In this document: in pieces, positions 62,442 to 64,000 of the stretch
How the letters are laid out: each line of letters starts with the position of its first letter
How positions within the stretch are numbered: position 1 is the stretch's first letter
Origin: Xenorhabdus poinarii G6
GTDB taxonomy: Bacteria > Pseudomonadota > Gammaproteobacteria > Enterobacterales > Enterobacteriaceae
NCBI RefSeq assembly: GCF_000968175.1
Contig: NZ_FO704551.1
Span: forward strand, 2,852,001-2,916,000
Direction of reading: 5' to 3'
Length of the DNA stretch: 64,000 nucleotides
Translations under genes and position numbers: made by a program
The notes under the pieces: model-generated
The model's database searches: none
Told to the model about the DNA's origin: nothing
Seen by the model: the letters and a program-made list of their open reading frames with translations, nothing else

Positions 62442-64000
62442 TTATGCCCTCAAATCATTTTCCAGCCATTTTTGCCAGCTATCACGTATCAACGTTTGTT
62501 GCTGACTGAAATGTTCGGCCGAAATCCGGCTGGATAATGCTTGCAAAGCTAAACGGTGTAATTCATCACGCAAAGTGATATACGCCTGTGTCAGTGCCAC
62601 CGCCTCCTGCTCATCCATGATGTTATGCGTTGCCATTAACTCGAAAATTCGCACATTATCAGACCAACGGGTCAGTTTGGCATTTTCCGGCGCATAACGT
62701 AGTACCAGATACTGAGCGATAAACTCAATATCAGTGATCCCGCCCGGGTCTGCTTTAAGATTAAATTGATCCGGTTGATGACTGCCCAAATGCCGATACA
62801 TTTTCTCCCGCATCTCACGCACTTGTGGGCGCAGAAGCTCGGGATCACGGGGCAGGCATAATGTTTCCTGGCGAATGCGTTCAAAATCACTACGCATGCT
62901 CTCATCACCAAACACCATACGCGCCCGCACCAGCGCCTGATGTTCCCAAGTCCAGGCTTCATTTTTTTGGTAATCATCGAAAGCGTCAAGGGTGCTAACC
63001 AACATGCCTGACTCGCCGGATGGCCGCAGACGGGCATCAACGTCATACAATACCCCTGATGCCGTTCGGGTACTGAACAAATGAAGAATGCGTTGGGCAA
63101 GACGTAAATAAAATTGACGAGCATCAATGGGACGAGTCCCCTCCGTCATCACCCCCATCGGACAATCCAGCAGGAAGACCAGATCCAAATCAGAGCCATA
63201 CCCGAGTTCCCATCCACCCAACTTACCATAACCAATAATGGCAAATCCCAATCCCTGCCGCTGAGATAAATGCGCCGGTACGCCATAGCGTTTTATCATC
63301 TGATCCCACGCCAGCTTCACCACCGCTTCAATAATGGCTTCGGCCAGATAAGTCAGATGATCGCTCACTTTCATAATGGGTAAAACGCCGGAAATATCTT
63401 CGGCTGCAATCCGCAATAATTGTGCTTGCTTAAATTGGCGCAGTGCCTCCAGCAATTGTTCTTCATCATCTTCAGGAATACGTAACAGATATTGATAAAG
63501 CTCGTCGCGATAGGCTGTCAGCGGCAATGGCTGATATAACGATTTGGGATCAAGCAACTCATCCAGCAACAGGGGGTGGTGGGCAAGCTGACTGGCGACC
63601 ATCGGAGAAGCGGCACAGAGACGGATAACATGCGTCATGACCTGCTCTGATTCCAGCATCAGTTCCAGATAAGTCGTACGGCTGACGATACTGATCAACA
63701 GGGGAGTAATTCGCGTCAAAACAATACTGGCATCTTTTCTGGCGCCAATTTTTTCCAACAGACGCGGCATGACCTGATCAAGGACATCCCGCCCTCGTGG
63801 GCCAATCGTGCGCTTACTGACGTCCTGACGGAACATCGCCACCACATCCCGTATTTTCTGCGCTTTCACGACATCAAGATGGGGGAGCAATGCGATAAGC
63901 TCGTCGGTGTTCAGCGCCTCCTGCCATACACTCTTAAACGGGATATAGCGAGCATCTTCATGATTTTCTTCTGTTTCATCGCCAATCAAGTGCCGGAAAA
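62442..64000 (-). CDS. glnE: Glutamine synthetase adenylyltransferase GlnE, C-terminal part (runs off the window)
   Basis: GlnE adds AMP to, or removes it from, glutamine synthetase according to PII state, which is set by GlnD, also in this window. Only the last 519 or so codons are here; the family is about 945 residues, and the frame is open to base 64000, so an apparent ATG at 63989 is internal. The visible part includes the second nucleotidyltransferase domain with [20 protein letters not shown], which does the adenylylation, and the C-terminal helical region. No defect seen. Confidence 0.95.
   Translation of the reverse strand, partial: FRHLIGDETEENHEDARYIPFKSVWQEALNTDELIALLPHLDVVKAQKIRDVVAMFRQDVSKRTIGPRGRDVLDQVMPRLLEKIGARKDASIVLTRITPLLISIVSRTTYLELMLESEQVMTHVIRLCAASPMVASQLAHHPLLLDELLDPKSLYQPLPLTAYRDELYQYLLRIPEDDEEQLLEALRQFKQAQLLRIAAEDISGVLPIMKVSDHLTYLAEAIIEAVVKLAWDQMIKRYGVPAHLSQRQGLGFAIIGYGKLGGWELGYGSDLDLVFLLDCPMGVMTEGTRPIDARQFYLRLAQRILHLFSTRTASGVLYDVDARLRPSGESGMLVSTLDAFDDYQKNEAWTWEHQALVRARMVFGDESMRSDFERIRQETLCLPRDPELLRPQVREMREKMYRHLGSHQPDQFNLKADPGGITDIEFIAQYLVLRYAPENAKLTRWSDNVRIFELMATHNIMDEQEAVALTQAYITLRDELHRLALQALSSRISAEHFSQQQTLIRDSWQKWLENDLRA

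Overview
The window reads as a chromosomal segment of an enteric gammaproteobacterium, most likely Morganellaceae close to Xenorhabdus or Photorhabdus. This is inferred from near-E. coli protein sequences in E. coli-like gene blocks, moderate GC with AT-rich spacers, an OmpF/OpnP-type porin and a long ExbB. No rRNA, tRNA, CRISPR array, prophage or insertion sequence was recognised. About sixty protein genes fill most of the DNA.

Layout. (1) 30-947 is a DMT-family permease. (2) 1198-20967, all on the minus strand, is the envelope/translation block rpsB-tsf-pyrH-frr-dxr-uppS-cdsA-rseP-bamA-skp-lpxD-fabZ-lpxA-lpxB-rnhB-dnaE-accA. It links ribosome function, isoprenoid and phospholipid precursors, outer-membrane protein assembly, lipid A synthesis, replication and fatty-acid synthesis. 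(3) 21417-25903, divergent, is map-glnD-dapD. (4) 26001-33536 is a junction: an ABC ATPase-like protein with degenerate motifs, nadR, radA, serB, divergent smp and a DkgA-like reductase, separated by AT-rich gaps with palindromes and short repeats. (5) 33872-37841 is metC, a possible 69-residue gene and yghB, divergent from exbB-exbD, which has a Fur-box-like site and a structured leader. (6) 37991-46891 holds a TetR regulator, a general porin, rdgC, mak, cpdB, folA and ftsP. (7) 47252-64000 holds plsC, parC, parE, yqiA, cpdA, nudF, tolC, ygiB, ygiC, ygiD, FMN-riboswitch-controlled ribB, ubiK, hldE and the C-terminal part of glnE, in E. coli order.

Most of the window is ordinary core genome, and I do not see a complete new multigene system. 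The points that stand out are: an exbB leader in which a helix can mask the ribosome binding site of a small basic upstream ORF whose stop overlaps the exbB start; a perfect NadR operator just upstream of nadR itself; an ABC ATPase homologue lacking the usual catalytic residues; an aldo-keto reductase lacking the catalytic Tyr and His; a ParC with Gly at the quinolone-target Ser position; a porin missing the constriction-loop Glu; and a candidate small gene between metC and yghB.

Start codons were moved from the longest reading frame where a ribosome binding site and family length supported it (bamA, frr, radA, serB, metC, porin, folA, ftsP, plsC, yqiA, ygiB, hldE).
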